From: CAZSWR01 sp964610885
Lineage (GTDB): Bacteria > Bacteroidota > Ignavibacteria > Kapaibacteriales > UBA2268
DNA: 64,000 nt
Assembly (NCBI GenBank): GCA_964610885.1
Contig: CAZSWR010000003.1
Coordinates: 34,799-98,798, forward strand
Direction of reading: 5' to 3'
Shown: positions 43,911-53,224 of the stretch, one piece after another
How the letters are laid out: every line of letters starts with the position of its first letter
Position numbering within the stretch: position 1 is the stretch's first letter
Made by a program: the position numbers and the translations under genes
The notes under the pieces: generated by a model
The model's input: the letters and a program-made list of their open reading frames with translations, nothing else
What the model was told of the DNA's origin: nothing
Database searches by the model: none

Positions 43911-43918
43911 CAAAGATA
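43911..43918 (-). promoter_or_regulatory. Candidate -7 box for rlmN
   Basis: On the minus strand TATCTTTG matches the Bacteroidota TAnnTTTG element; transcription would begin near 43904. It lies about 200 bases upstream of rlmN. Confidence 0.4.
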
Positions 43919-44139
43919 GTAAAATGATTTGAAAAAAAAAATAAATAATAAATTATATTATTTATTTCTCAAAAAAAATGTTTCATAGGACACATCATTT
44001 GCCTCCGATTTGCAATTTTGGAATATGGCTGCCCAGGAAATTTCGAATAACGCCGAGCCAATTGGCTTTAATAATCTGCTCTATCTTGTCGCACTATAAC
44101 GCTTTATGGTGGTTTTATAGCCCAAGTCCTCTTCCAAAC

Positions 44140-44207
44140 ACTCATCCGATAGTTAAAGAATTATGAGAAAATTTCGAATGACAATTTACCGGAGTCATTG
44201 GATGAGT
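44140..44207. repeat. Hairpin repeat, family A, copy 4
   Basis: ACTCATCCGATAG at the left and GAGTCATTGGATGAGT at the right with the related core 'AATTTCGAATGACAATTTACC'. It is the most diverged complete copy. The rest of the gap 43919-44606 holds a family H block at 44315-44530 and no gene. Confidence 0.75.
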
Positions 44208-44314
44208 CCCCAAGCAAAATATTGCGAGCAAATTTTATCTAACTTAGCAGATATGCGGGATCAACCATAGAATTCGATGAGAGTTAGAAAAGAGTAAATA
44301 TCGTTCAGCATCTT

Positions 44315-44530
44315 CTGCGAATCGTAGGGGCACGGCACGCCGTGCACTGGTAGCCGGTTAGAATAGAACGGGATTGTATTATACCCACATGTGTATTTCA
44401 TTATGTCCTATATAAATCATATTCTCGAACGGGTTTGGAACCCGCCCCTACACCTCTTTCTACTTGCTACTTTTACCTTTTTACCTGCAACTATTTTCAC
44501 TACATCATCACATCTTCACATCAGCTTATC
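44315..44530. repeat. Composite repeat region, family H
   Basis: 'GTAGGGGCACGGCACGCCGTGC', 'TATAAATCATATTCTCGAAC', 'GGGTTTGGAACCCGCCCC' and ACATCATCACATCTTCACATC occur in the same order as at 19405-19740. It ends about 75 bases before umuC. Confidence 0.6.
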
Positions 44531-44606
44531 AACTAATCTTCTGGGCACCTTTTACTTTTTCTTTTGTATATTGCTTGTTGATTGGTTTGTCAGATTTGGA
44601 TAATAT

Positions 44607-45908
44607 ATGAAGGTACCGATAGCGTTAGTCGATTGCAATAATTTCTATGCCTCTTGCGAAAGGGTTTTCAACCCAAAGCTCGCAGGCAAGCCAATTATTG
44701 TGCTTTCGAACAACGACGGAATGATCGTTGCCCGCTCGAACGAAGCCAAAGCTCTCGGTATTAAAATGGGCGAGCCACTCTTCAAAGTGAAGAGAATCGT
44801 CGATCAGTACGGCGTTTTCGTCTTTAGCTCGAACTACACACTCTACGGCGATATGTCCATGCGCGTGATGCGGACGCTCGAGCGGTTCGCGCCCGAAGTC
44901 GAGATCTATTCAATCGACGAAGCCTTCCTGAACTTCCACGGCGTGGAGCGCAAAGGGCTTACCGAATATTGCCGCAAAATTCGCGAGACAGTCTTTCAGT
45001 GGACGGGGATTCCCGTTTCTATCGGTGTCGCCGAAACGAAAACTCTGGCCAAACTGGCCAACCGATACGCAAAAAAGCATCCCGAAACCGGTGGCGTTTT
45101 GAACTTGATCGACTATGAGAATATCGATTCATATTTGGAGCAAACCGATACTGCGGACATTTGGGGCATCGGCCGCCAATACACAAAGGCTCTGTGGGCG
45201 CGGGGCATCACCAATGCGCTCGAATTCGCCCACGCGAACAGCAAATGGGTGCGAAAGCGCTGCACCGTCATGGGACTGCGCACCCAGCAGGAGCTGCTCG
45301 GCCGGCCTTGCATATCGATAGACCACGCACCGAGGCCGAAAAAGTCGATCGTATGCTCGCGATCTTTCGGGGCGGTTACGTCGGACAAGCAACACATCAA
45401 AGAAGCTGTTGCATACTTCGCATCGCTTGCCGCACAGAAACTGCGCAAACAGAAATCAGGCGCCACGCTCCTGACCGTCTTCCTGCGTACAAACCCGTTC
45501 CGGGACGCACCGCAATACCACAACGGCGCGCTCGTGCAGCTCCCCGTGCCGACGGATTCGACATCGGAACTGATAAAATATGCCGAACAGGGCGTCGAAC
45601 AGATATTCCGCGAGGGTTTCGAATACCACAAAGTGGGTGTACTGCTGGCCGGATTCGTGCCGATCGACCGATCGCAGCTTCAGATATTCGAACCGGAGGA
45701 CAGGGCACGCATGGCCGTCGTGAGCGAAACAATGGACAAAATCAACAAAGATTTCGGCGCAAATACGGTTTTCTTCGCTGCCGCCGGCACTCGCAGGAAT
45801 TGGAGCATGAAGCGCGAAAAGAAATCCCCGCACTACACCACCGACTGGGACGACCTGCCGCAAGTCAAAGCCGGCGAACAATCGGGCGAATCCGCTACTG
45901 GCAAGTAG
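44607..45908 (+). CDS. umuC: Y-family DNA polymerase, UmuC (Pol V catalytic subunit)
   Basis: 433 residues, the usual UmuC length (E. coli 422). Catalytic acids: Asp9 ('ALVDCNNFYASCERVF') and Asp104-Glu105 ('IYSIDEAFLNF'). 'VLSNNDGMIVARSNEAKALG' and 'SSNYTLYGDMSMRVM' are typical of UmuC rather than DinB, as is the C-terminal 'KVGVLLAGFVPIDRSQLQIF'. It carries out error-prone synthesis across lesions. No umuD lies next to it, unlike the usual umuDC operon; the only S24 protein in the window is at 29518. I do not see a clear LexA box. The -35/-10 region is AT-rich. Confidence 0.95.
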   Translation: MKVPIALVDCNNFYASCERVFNPKLAGKPIIVLSNNDGMIVARSNEAKALGIKMGEPLFKVKRIVDQYGVFVFSSNYTLYGDMSMRVMRTLERFAPEVEIYSIDEAFLNFHGVERKGLTEYCRKIRETVFQWTGIPVSIGVAETKTLAKLANRYAKKHPETGGVLNLIDYENIDSYLEQTDTADIWGIGRQYTKALWARGITNALEFAHANSKWVRKRCTVMGLRTQQELLGRPCISIDHAPRPKKSIVCSRSFGAVTSDKQHIKEAVAYFASLAAQKLRKQKSGATLLTVFLRTNPFRDAPQYHNGALVQLPVPTDSTSELIKYAEQGVEQIFREGFEYHKVGVLLAGFVPIDRSQLQIFEPEDRARMAVVSETMDKINKDFGANTVFFAAAGTRRNWSMKREKKSPHYTTDWDDLPQVKAGEQSGESATGK

Positions 45909-45998
45909 TATAATCTATTGCTATCAAACAAAAAGTTTAGTTTTTTCAATAATACCTTTTAGATTTGTAAAGTTGGAAAACAGTTTTTCGAGGGAAAA

Positions 45999-48830
45999 AT
46001 GAAAAAGATTATTATACTCGTATTGTCGTTAGTTATTGCAAGCTCTGCCGTGCTTTCGGCCAAGGATTTTCGCATCATCGAAACCAAACAGGGCACCTCG
46101 ATGGTAGCCGGCCACGCAATGGTGCGTCTGAAAGAAATGCCTTCTGGCGGTTCGGCCCAAAGCGCTTCGTGGGACTTTACCATCGTAGAGCCGCTGCTTT
46201 CGGCCACGGAAGCCACAGAGGCCAAGCGCACGCTGCGCCCGGCTGTCCTTGCTGCCAATCAATCCGAATTATCGATGCTTGAGGATCGGCTGACTCGGAC
46301 CTTCGTAGTGGAATTCGACCCCAAAGAAACGCCTGATGAGTTCTGCCACAGAATCGTGGCCGATTGCCCCGACGTCGAATATGCCGAGCCGTGGTATGTG
46401 GCCGAAATTCAGTACAGGCCAAATGATAACTTGGTGGATTTCCAGGCTATGCTCGCCAACTGCAAATTCTTCGAGGCTTGGGACATCTACAAAGGCGATC
46501 CGTCTATCGTCATTGGCATCAGCGACAATGGCATTGACCAATCGCACGAAGACCTTGCGCCAAATATTGCAATCAATACGGCAGACCCAGTGGACAGCAT
46601 CGATAACGACGGCAACGGCTTCATTGATGACTACAACGGCTTCAATTTCGCCAACAGTGTGGACCATCAGGGCTACAACAATACATACGTGGAGAACGAC
46701 CACGGCACAATGACCTCCGGAATCGCCGCCGCCAAGACTAATAACACAAAAGGCATCGCCGGGACAGGCTGTTTCTGCTCATTTTTCCCGATGAAAACAG
46801 CAGAATACGACTATCCGAAACGCATCGTTTACGGATACAAATCGCTTCTGTATTCAGCGATTCGCCATTTCAAAGTAGTTAGCTGCAGTTGGGGATTCCC
46901 GCTTAAGTATTCGCGTTTCAACCAAGAAATCGTGCGCTACGTGGCCGCAAACGATGTGGCTATTGTGGTCGCCGGCGGAAATGTCCGCTCAGTCATCCTT
47001 CAGACTAACTATCCGGCCGGATACACAGACTTGCTCTCCGTCGGCGAGGTGGACCAATCGGATATTATCTCCGGCAGCACCACACTCGGAGCGCATATCA
47101 ACGTTATGGCTCCCGGCATTGGGGACTATTATACAACTTTCGAAAATGGATATTTGCAAGAAACGATTGGCGGCACTTCTGTGGCGACTCCGGTCGTGGC
47201 CGGATTGGTTGCGCTCGTCCGCGGCAAGAATCCGACTCTCAATGCCCTTCAATCCTTGGAAATTGTGCGCCAGGCAACCGACGACATCCGCTCGGTCAAT
47301 GTGCCCTATGCGGACATTGTCCCGGGCAGGATCAACGCACAGCGCGCCCTCCAGACCGACCCGAACACGATTCCTGGGCTTCGCCCACAGAGCATGCAAT
47401 TCATCGGGCGCAGTGGCAATCCGGTCGTCCGCTACGACGTCGGGGACACCGTCAGGCTTCGCTTCCAGATGAAGAACCATTTGGCCGCGGCCAAGAATGT
47501 GCGTTTCGTGCTTTCTTTTGCTCAGGACGCGAAATCGTCGCTCCAAGCGGTCGAATCCACCGTCGTGGTGCCGAGTATTGCAGCTTCGAGTTTGTTCGAT
47601 CTGGGCGATTTCAGCTTCGTCCTCAAGAACAGGAGCAGCGACAAGGCTTTCATCCGAGTGGATATTTACGGCGAAAACGGCTACAAAGATTTCTTCTTGA
47701 TGTCGATTTATCCATACAACGAAATGCGGACGCTTGCGAACAGCACGGTAATGGCTTCGTTCGGCGACCGTGGCAATTTCGGCTACAGCCCTGATTTGTA
47801 CGAATACGTGGGCGAAGGATTCTCGTATAAAAACATTGGAACCACGCTGGACAAAGGCGGACTATTCGTAACGGCCGATTATACCCAAGCAGTTTCGTCA
47901 CTCTTCAGCGAAAGAGACGACAACAACGATTTCGCGATCGAAAAGCCTTTCCTGGAGCCTTACGAGAACCAAGCCATATTCACAGACGCCAATGCCTACG
48001 AAGAATTCGCAATCGGCGTGCGCGTGCACCAAGACATTAGCATCGGCAGCGATGGCAAGGGCTACGTCAAGATTATTAATCAAATCCAAAACACAGGCAT
48101 AACCAGAAACCTGCTTGCTGCGTCGTACTATGTGGACTTCGACATGTCAAATGTGGATTCCAACCGCACATCTCTTTTCCCCGAGGCCATTCCCGAATCG
48201 TATGCTGCAATGCCCGCCTCGGCCGAGCTTATTGAATCATCCGATCCGGATTGGCCATTCGTGGGCGTGGCTGCATTTGCAGGCAACGAACATCCGGCCC
48301 GCGCATTCACGGCCGGCATAGACCGGCGCACAAATTTCTCGATCGATCAATTGTGCGACATCGTGGCCACTGGCAGCAATACCCAATCGGAACTGTGGCG
48401 CGACGTAGCAGTAGCGGCCGGCGTTGAGTTCTCCGGCACAATCGAGAAAGACAGCCAGCGCACCTGCGCGGTTTGTTTCGCAGCGGCTGCGACCAAATCC
48501 GAACTGGCGGCTTTACTTCAGGATTGCATTTTGTCCGGGACTTATATTTCTGCGCGAGAGGACGCCCCGAGCGCACAAGTGGACTTTGCCGTGCTGCCCC
48601 AACCGGCGCAAGCGCATTCATCGCTCGTGATTACGGGCACTGAGGGCGGGCCGGCAAGGCTCGAAGTAATCGACATGCTCGGGAATTCGGCTATCGTGAA
48701 GAATGACTTGCAACTCGGCAAAGAATACTCAAACGTCCCATTGGACCTTTCCTCGCTCGCCCCTGGTGTTTATATTTTGAAACTTACGATAAATGGTAAT
48801 TCATTAGTTAAAAAAATAATATTACAATAA
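45999..48830 (+). CDS. Subtilisin-like (S8) secreted protease with type IX sorting tail
   Basis: 943 residues, signal peptide MKKIIILVLSLVIASSAVLS, GAGGG just before the ATG. An inhibitor-like prodomain (about 22-140) precedes the S8 domain with a complete catalytic set: Asp176 ('IGISDNGIDQSHEDL'), His235 ('NDHGTMTSGIAAA'), oxyanion Asn328 ('VVAGGNVRS') and Ser394 ('GGTSVATPVVAGLVAL'). The following ~470 residues are beta-rich, and the last ~80 form a Por-type sorting domain ('VLPQPAQAHSSLVITG' to 'NSLVKKIILQ'). It should be exported through type IX secretion and act outside the cell. The stop lies 3 bases before the restriction endonuclease start. Confidence 0.92.
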   Translation: MKKIIILVLSLVIASSAVLSAKDFRIIETKQGTSMVAGHAMVRLKEMPSGGSAQSASWDFTIVEPLLSATEATEAKRTLRPAVLAANQSELSMLEDRLTRTFVVEFDPKETPDEFCHRIVADCPDVEYAEPWYVAEIQYRPNDNLVDFQAMLANCKFFEAWDIYKGDPSIVIGISDNGIDQSHEDLAPNIAINTADPVDSIDNDGNGFIDDYNGFNFANSVDHQGYNNTYVENDHGTMTSGIAAAKTNNTKGIAGTGCFCSFFPMKTAEYDYPKRIVYGYKSLLYSAIRHFKVVSCSWGFPLKYSRFNQEIVRYVAANDVAIVVAGGNVRSVILQTNYPAGYTDLLSVGEVDQSDIISGSTTLGAHINVMAPGIGDYYTTFENGYLQETIGGTSVATPVVAGLVALVRGKNPTLNALQSLEIVRQATDDIRSVNVPYADIVPGRINAQRALQTDPNTIPGLRPQSMQFIGRSGNPVVRYDVGDTVRLRFQMKNHLAAAKNVRFVLSFAQDAKSSLQAVESTVVVPSIAASSLFDLGDFSFVLKNRSSDKAFIRVDIYGENGYKDFFLMSIYPYNEMRTLANSTVMASFGDRGNFGYSPDLYEYVGEGFSYKNIGTTLDKGGLFVTADYTQAVSSLFSERDDNNDFAIEKPFLEPYENQAIFTDANAYEEFAIGVRVHQDISIGSDGKGYVKIINQIQNTGITRNLLAASYYVDFDMSNVDSNRTSLFPEAIPESYAAMPASAELIESSDPDWPFVGVAAFAGNEHPARAFTAGIDRRTNFSIDQLCDIVATGSNTQSELWRDVAVAAGVEFSGTIEKDSQRTCAVCFAAAATKSELAALLQDCILSGTYISAREDAPSAQVDFAVLPQPAQAHSSLVITGTEGGPARLEVIDMLGNSAIVKNDLQLGKEYSNVPLDLSSLAPGVYILKLTINGNSLVKKIILQ

Positions 48831-48833
48831 AAG

Positions 48834-49520
48834 ATGAAAAAAAAGTTAACGATTGATAGCTTGATTAATGAAGCCAAAATATTCTCGAATTCGGAATCAT
48901 TACTCGAAAACAGCGAGCTTTTTGGTATCACAGACGGAAAAGCTGTAGGGACATATATCGAACAAAAGTTTCAAAATCATTTACTATCCAAATATGAACT
49001 TGAGATAGGTTCATCAGCATCGGGAATTGACCTGCCTTCTGATGAAATTATGACGGATATAAAAGTAACATCAATCAAACAGCCACAGTCATCGTGTCCA
49101 TTCAAGGATGCAAGGCAGAAAATATTCGGTTTGGATTACAATTTATTAGTTTTTGTTTATAATAAATCTGACAATACCATTACCAAAACTGCTAAACTAG
49201 ATTTTTTAAGCTGCATATTCCTGTCCAAGAATAGAACTGCTGACTACACAACCACTTATCGGCTCAGGCAGATGATTGCGGACAAAGCCAACTCGGATGA
49301 TATTATTTCATATCTTAGAGACAGAAACATCCCGGCAGACGAGATAACTTTGCAGAACTTAGCCGAGGAGATTCTGTTACGTCCCCCGTCCCAAGGTTAT
49401 CTTACAATATCCAACGCTTTGCAATGGAGATTGCAATATGGCAGGTTGGTATCGCTAAGCGATGAAATCGATGGTGTTATAAGAATTGTTGACAAAGTTG
49501 CAAAAAATGATACTAACTGA
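48834..49520 (+). CDS. Type II restriction endonuclease (PD-(D/E)XK fold)
   Basis: 228 residues. The likely catalytic core is 'SSASGIDLPSDEIMTDIKVTS': an acidic residue in 'GIDLP' and the D-x-K of 'TDIKVT'. The following 'SIKQPQSSCPFKDARQKIFG' and 'LDYNLLVFVYNK' is a block shared by a known group of type II restriction enzymes, as far as I recall. The helix 'GKAVGTYIEQKFQNHL' supplies the upstream Glu. It starts 3 bases after the protease stop and overlaps the methyltransferase gene by 14 bases. The gene is clearly richer in A+T than its neighbours, consistent with transfer. Recognition sequence not predictable. Confidence 0.8.
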   Translation: MKKKLTIDSLINEAKIFSNSESLLENSELFGITDGKAVGTYIEQKFQNHLLSKYELEIGSSASGIDLPSDEIMTDIKVTSIKQPQSSCPFKDARQKIFGLDYNLLVFVYNKSDNTITKTAKLDFLSCIFLSKNRTADYTTTYRLRQMIADKANSDDIISYLRDRNIPADEITLQNLAEEILLRPPSQGYLTISNALQWRLQYGRLVSLSDEIDGVIRIVDKVAKNDTN

Positions 49521-51273
49521 CACAAACATTAATAATATAGCAAAAGAATTCCTGCTTAATTTGGTAAATGCAGAAGCATCAATCGACATGTTGAATGCCG
49601 AAATTGAAACCGTTTGCGGAATTCGTGATTTTTTCGCGAACAGCGGCGAGCTTGACGCTTTCCGCCAAACAATTAGCAACAGACAGGAAACGATTCATGA
49701 TAGAAATAAGGTTGAATATGGCGATTTTCAGACGAATTTGAACCTTGCCCGCTCCGTATGCAGTCAAATTAATCCCCAGAACAACGAGCCTCTTGTCTTG
49801 GTAGAGCCAACATGTGGCAAGGGTCATTTTATCATTGCTGCATTAGATACTTACCAATCAATTTGTTCGATAATCGGAATCGAAATCTATCAGCCCTATG
49901 TGTGGGAAGCAAAACTTAACATACTTGAATACTTTTTGAAGAATGATCGAAACCGAAAACCATCGATTAGAATCATTCATGCAAATGTTTTCGATTATAG
50001 CTTCATCGGTTTGAAAAAAGAATTCAAGTCCTCGAATTTCCTGATAATCGGGAATCCGCCATGGGTTACGAATTCCGGGCTGGGCAAAATTGCGTCAACG
50101 AACCTTCCGAAAAAGGTTAATATTAATAAAACAAGTGGGATCGAAGCACTTACCGGAAAAGGGAATTTCGATATTGCCGAAAGCATAGTGCTCCGGCTCA
50201 TTGATGCGTTTGGCGATTCAAATGCTACGATTGGCCTTTTAGTCAAAAACTCCGTAATAAAGAATTTGATGTATTACCAACACAAAAAGAAATATCCCAT
50301 TCGCAATATTAAAAAATTCAATATCGATGCGAAAAAGGAATTCGATGTGTCCGTTGGAGCATCTCTTCTATATGCCGAAATAGACAATCAATACAGTTTG
50401 CAATGCAGAGAATATGACCTTTATTCGAATCAATACTTGAAGTCCTTCGGTTGGGCCGAGGATAAGTTTATTTCAGACATTGATGAATACTCGAGCAATA
50501 TCGAAGGAGTATGCCAAATCGAATGGAGGCAAGGCATTAAGCACGACTGCTCAGAAATTATGGATTTCGAGATATTTGGCGATAGATTTACGAACTCGAA
50601 GGGAGATGTTTTCGACTTAGAAACCGATTTGGTTTACGGACTGATTAAGAGTTCAGACCTAAAACATAGGGTTGTTGATTCTGTAAGAAAATACACAATT
50701 GTAACTCAATCATTCATCGGCCAGGATACGGAGTACTTAGAAAAGAAGTATCCCAAAGTATTCAAATACCTCGATGCGAACAGATCGAGATTCAATTCTC
50801 GCAAATCATCCATTTACTCCGGCAAGGCACCTTTTTCGATCTTCGGTATTGGCGATTACTCTTTCAAGCCATATAAAGTTGCAATTTCTGGCTTGTATAA
50901 AAAACCGGATTTCTCTTTGATAATGCCCCTCCAATCGAAACCTACGATGCTTGATGACACCTGTTATTTCATCGGTTTCGATATATTGGAATATGCTGTT
51001 TTTTCAATGATACTGCTAAATTCCAGTATCACAAAAAAGTTCTTGAACTCGATTGTTTTTCTGGATTCCAAAAGGCCATACACAAAAGATATTTTGATGC
51101 GCATTGACCTGTTTGCAATTGCCACACTTATCTCTTTTTCGGAAGTGGAAATTAGCTTTAATCAAATAAAGCATGAGAAATTGTCCGACATCGACATTAC
51201 TCTTTGGGATAGTTACCTCAGTTCTGTTTTCAGAAATACTAAAAACCAATTAGCTCTATTTGAAACCACATAA
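49507..51273 (+). CDS. Type II N6-adenine DNA methyltransferase
   Basis: 588 residues from ATG 49507 (MILTDTNINNIAKEF), overlapping the endonuclease stop; 49486 is an alternative start. SAM-binding motif I is 'LVEPTCGKGHFIIAALDTY' and catalytic motif IV is 'FLIIGNPPWVTNSGLG', in the order of gamma-class N6-adenine methyltransferases. The middle shows 'LLVKNSVIKNLMYY', and the C-terminal ~250 residues would hold the target-recognition domain ('YKVAISGLYKKPDFSLIMPL'). It protects host DNA from the partner endonuclease. AT-rich codon use like the endonuclease gene and unlike ruvB, which starts 11 bases later. Confidence 0.9.
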   Translation: MILTDTNINNIAKEFLLNLVNAEASIDMLNAEIETVCGIRDFFANSGELDAFRQTISNRQETIHDRNKVEYGDFQTNLNLARSVCSQINPQNNEPLVLVEPTCGKGHFIIAALDTYQSICSIIGIEIYQPYVWEAKLNILEYFLKNDRNRKPSIRIIHANVFDYSFIGLKKEFKSSNFLIIGNPPWVTNSGLGKIASTNLPKKVNINKTSGIEALTGKGNFDIAESIVLRLIDAFGDSNATIGLLVKNSVIKNLMYYQHKKKYPIRNIKKFNIDAKKEFDVSVGASLLYAEIDNQYSLQCREYDLYSNQYLKSFGWAEDKFISDIDEYSSNIEGVCQIEWRQGIKHDCSEIMDFEIFGDRFTNSKGDVFDLETDLVYGLIKSSDLKHRVVDSVRKYTIVTQSFIGQDTEYLEKKYPKVFKYLDANRSRFNSRKSSIYSGKAPFSIFGIGDYSFKPYKVAISGLYKKPDFSLIMPLQSKPTMLDDTCYFIGFDILEYAVFSMILLNSSITKKFLNSIVFLDSKRPYTKDILMRIDLFAIATLISFSEVEISFNQIKHEKLSDIDITLWDSYLSSVFRNTKNQLALFETT

Positions 51274-51284
51274 ATTACTCTCTT

Positions 51285-52313
51285 ATGAAAAAACCGAACG
51301 CTCCCGAACGCGCCGTCGGCGGGGAAAAGATAAAAGAAGACGAAATCGAAGCCGCGCTCCGGCCCAAGCACTTCGACGATTTCACGGGCCAACCGAAAAT
51401 TGTCGAGAACCTGAAGGTGTTCATCAGCGCGGCCAAATCGCGCAAAGAGCCTTTGGACCACGTCCTGCTGACCGGACCGCCGGGACTGGGCAAGACCACG
51501 CTCAGCTATATTATCTCCCGCGAAATGGGATCGAATATCAAAATCACTTCAGGCCCCGTGCTGGACAAACCCGGAGACTTGGCCGGCCTGCTGACGAACC
51601 TCGACGAGGGCGACGTCCTATTCATCGACGAGATACACCGGCTTTCGCCCGTCGTGGAGGAATACCTATACTCGGCAATGGAAGAGTTCCGTTTAGACAT
51701 TATGATCGATTCCGGCCCGTCCGCTCGGACGATTCAGCTCAGCCTGCCGCGCTTCACTCTGGTGGGCGCCACCACCCGCGCCGGATTGCTCACCGCGCCG
51801 CTTCGGACCCGCTTCGGCATCTTGAACCGCTTGGACTACTACAGCAAAGATGAGCTTTTCAAAGTGGTGCTGCGCTCCGCCGGGCTGCTCGGCGCTCCGA
51901 TCGACGACGGCGGCGCTGCCGAGATTGCCGGCCGCTCCAGAGGCACCCCCAGAATTGCGAACCGATTGCTGCGCCGCACTCGGGACTTCGCCACCGTCAA
52001 AGGGAACGGTACAATTACCGAAGAGATTGCCAAGATGGCCCTGACCGCGCTCGACGTGGACGAATTCGGACTTGACGAAATGGACAAACGCATACTGCTG
52101 GCCATAATGGAGAAATTCGACGGCGGGCCGGTCGGAGTCAATACAATCGCCGTGGCCGTGGGCGAGGAACCCGGCACAATCGAAGAGGTTTACGAACCCT
52201 TCCTGATCCAGCAGGGCTTCCTGAAACGCACACCCCGCGGGCGAATGGCCACCGAACAGTGCTACCGCCATTTCGGATTGGACAGGGCGCGCCCCGAAGG
52301 GCTTTTCGATTGA
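51285..52313 (+). CDS. ruvB: Holliday junction branch-migration ATPase RuvB
   Basis: The hexameric motor of the RuvAB complex in recombination repair. 342 residues. Walker A 'GPPGLGKT' is at 64-71 and Walker B 'LFIDEIHRL' at 112-120. Sensor 'VGATTRAGLLTAPLRTRFG' and arginine-finger region follow, then the winged-helix C-terminus 'GPVGVNTIAVAVGEEPGTIE' and 'RTPRGRMATEQCYRHFG'. No Shine-Dalgarno is apparent. It directly follows the restriction-modification pair without a terminator between them, so it may be partly read through from there. ruvA and ruvC are not in the window. Confidence 0.98.
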   Translation: MKKPNAPERAVGGEKIKEDEIEAALRPKHFDDFTGQPKIVENLKVFISAAKSRKEPLDHVLLTGPPGLGKTTLSYIISREMGSNIKITSGPVLDKPGDLAGLLTNLDEGDVLFIDEIHRLSPVVEEYLYSAMEEFRLDIMIDSGPSARTIQLSLPRFTLVGATTRAGLLTAPLRTRFGILNRLDYYSKDELFKVVLRSAGLLGAPIDDGGAAEIAGRSRGTPRIANRLLRRTRDFATVKGNGTITEEIAKMALTALDVDEFGLDEMDKRILLAIMEKFDGGPVGVNTIAVAVGEEPGTIEEVYEPFLIQQGFLKRTPRGRMATEQCYRHFGLDRARPEGLFD

Positions 52314-52411
52314 TTTGCCCGGAATGGTTTGAAATACTTTCGAGAGATGGATAATTCAGAATAATATTAAATTATAAAGAATTCTCTTTTTCGAAATGAT
52401 ACAAAATGTGA

Positions 52412-52542
52412 GGGGCTGTCTCAAAAGTCCGAAAAACTGTTTTTGGTCATGTTGAACGAAGTGAAACATCCATTATTAGCAAGGACTTATGAGTGGCATG
52501 GATTCTTCACTTCGTTCAGAATGACCCTTTTGAGACAGCCCC
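52412..52542 (-). repeat. Inverted-repeat element, family C, copy 2
   Basis: GGGGCTGTCTCAAAAG at the left and CTTTTGAGACAGCCCC at the right are a perfect 16-base inverted repeat. The inside is the reverse of copy 1 ('CATGTTGAACGAAGTGAAAC', 'CATGGATTCTTCACTTCG'). A half copy of family A (CGGATGAGTTTTT) follows near 52573. Confidence 0.8.
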
Positions 52543-52699
52543 CTACATAGAGCAAAACCACGATTCTCTTGATCGGATGAGTTTTTGATATCAAAATTCG
52601 TTGTTGAGTTTGGGTTAGTACCCACACAAAACTTTATTGAACCATATTTTCATGTAGTAGTTCGCAATTTGCAATAATAAATCGGGGAGGGATACTCGC

Positions 52700-52921
52700 A
52701 TGGCACGAGATATAAGATTTGCAGACCTAATGACGGACCTGCTGATCGAGCAGAAGAAAACCAACGAATTGCTTACCGTTCTGAACCAAACGATTATCAC
52801 CGTGGCCGAAAGGCTCCAGCGCGTCGAAAAGGACGGCACGCGCCACACCACAGAACTGGGCGACTTGCGCAATTCGATGATCGAACTGGCATCGAAAATC
52901 GTGAAGAAGGATATTAAGTAA
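52700..52921 (+). CDS. Small coiled-coil protein, function unknown
   Basis: 73 residues (MARDIRFADLMTDLLIEQKK). It has the strongest Shine-Dalgarno in the area (GGGGAGGG, about nine bases before ATG). It is entirely helical with a heptad-like pattern ('LLIEQKKTNELLTVLNQTII' then 'VAERLQRVEKD'), suggesting an oligomerising coiled coil. There is no signal peptide or membrane helix. Codon use fits the genome. It stands alone between a repeat and a 300-base gap (52922-53224) in which I see nothing. Confidence 0.6.
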   Translation: MARDIRFADLMTDLLIEQKKTNELLTVLNQTIITVAERLQRVEKDGTRHTTELGDLRNSMIELASKIVKKDIK

Positions 52922-53224
52922 ACAGTTGATGTGGCGGTCACCCGATTATTCCGCCATAATTTCTCGATTCAAAAGCGCTTAGTGCAGGCCCGAAACTCAG
53001 GCTGCTTTGGCGATTGGTTTGCGGAATACTCCTTCGATCCGGCCTATCGATACAGCTGCCAAAGTCGATGCGTGCCAAATCAGCAGAAATATTTTTATAT
53101 TTTTCCACATTTAGTTTTTATTTATTAACATTTTATTTTAATTTCGTATGATTTGAAAATTATACCATAATTATTGTTTTACCGACAGCGGCACTACATT
53201 GTTAAATATATACGAGATTTCTAT

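Noticed and set aside
44391..44603. 70-codon hydrophobic frame before umuC
   Set aside because: It is made of family H repeat sequence; the hydrophobicity comes from T-rich DNA.
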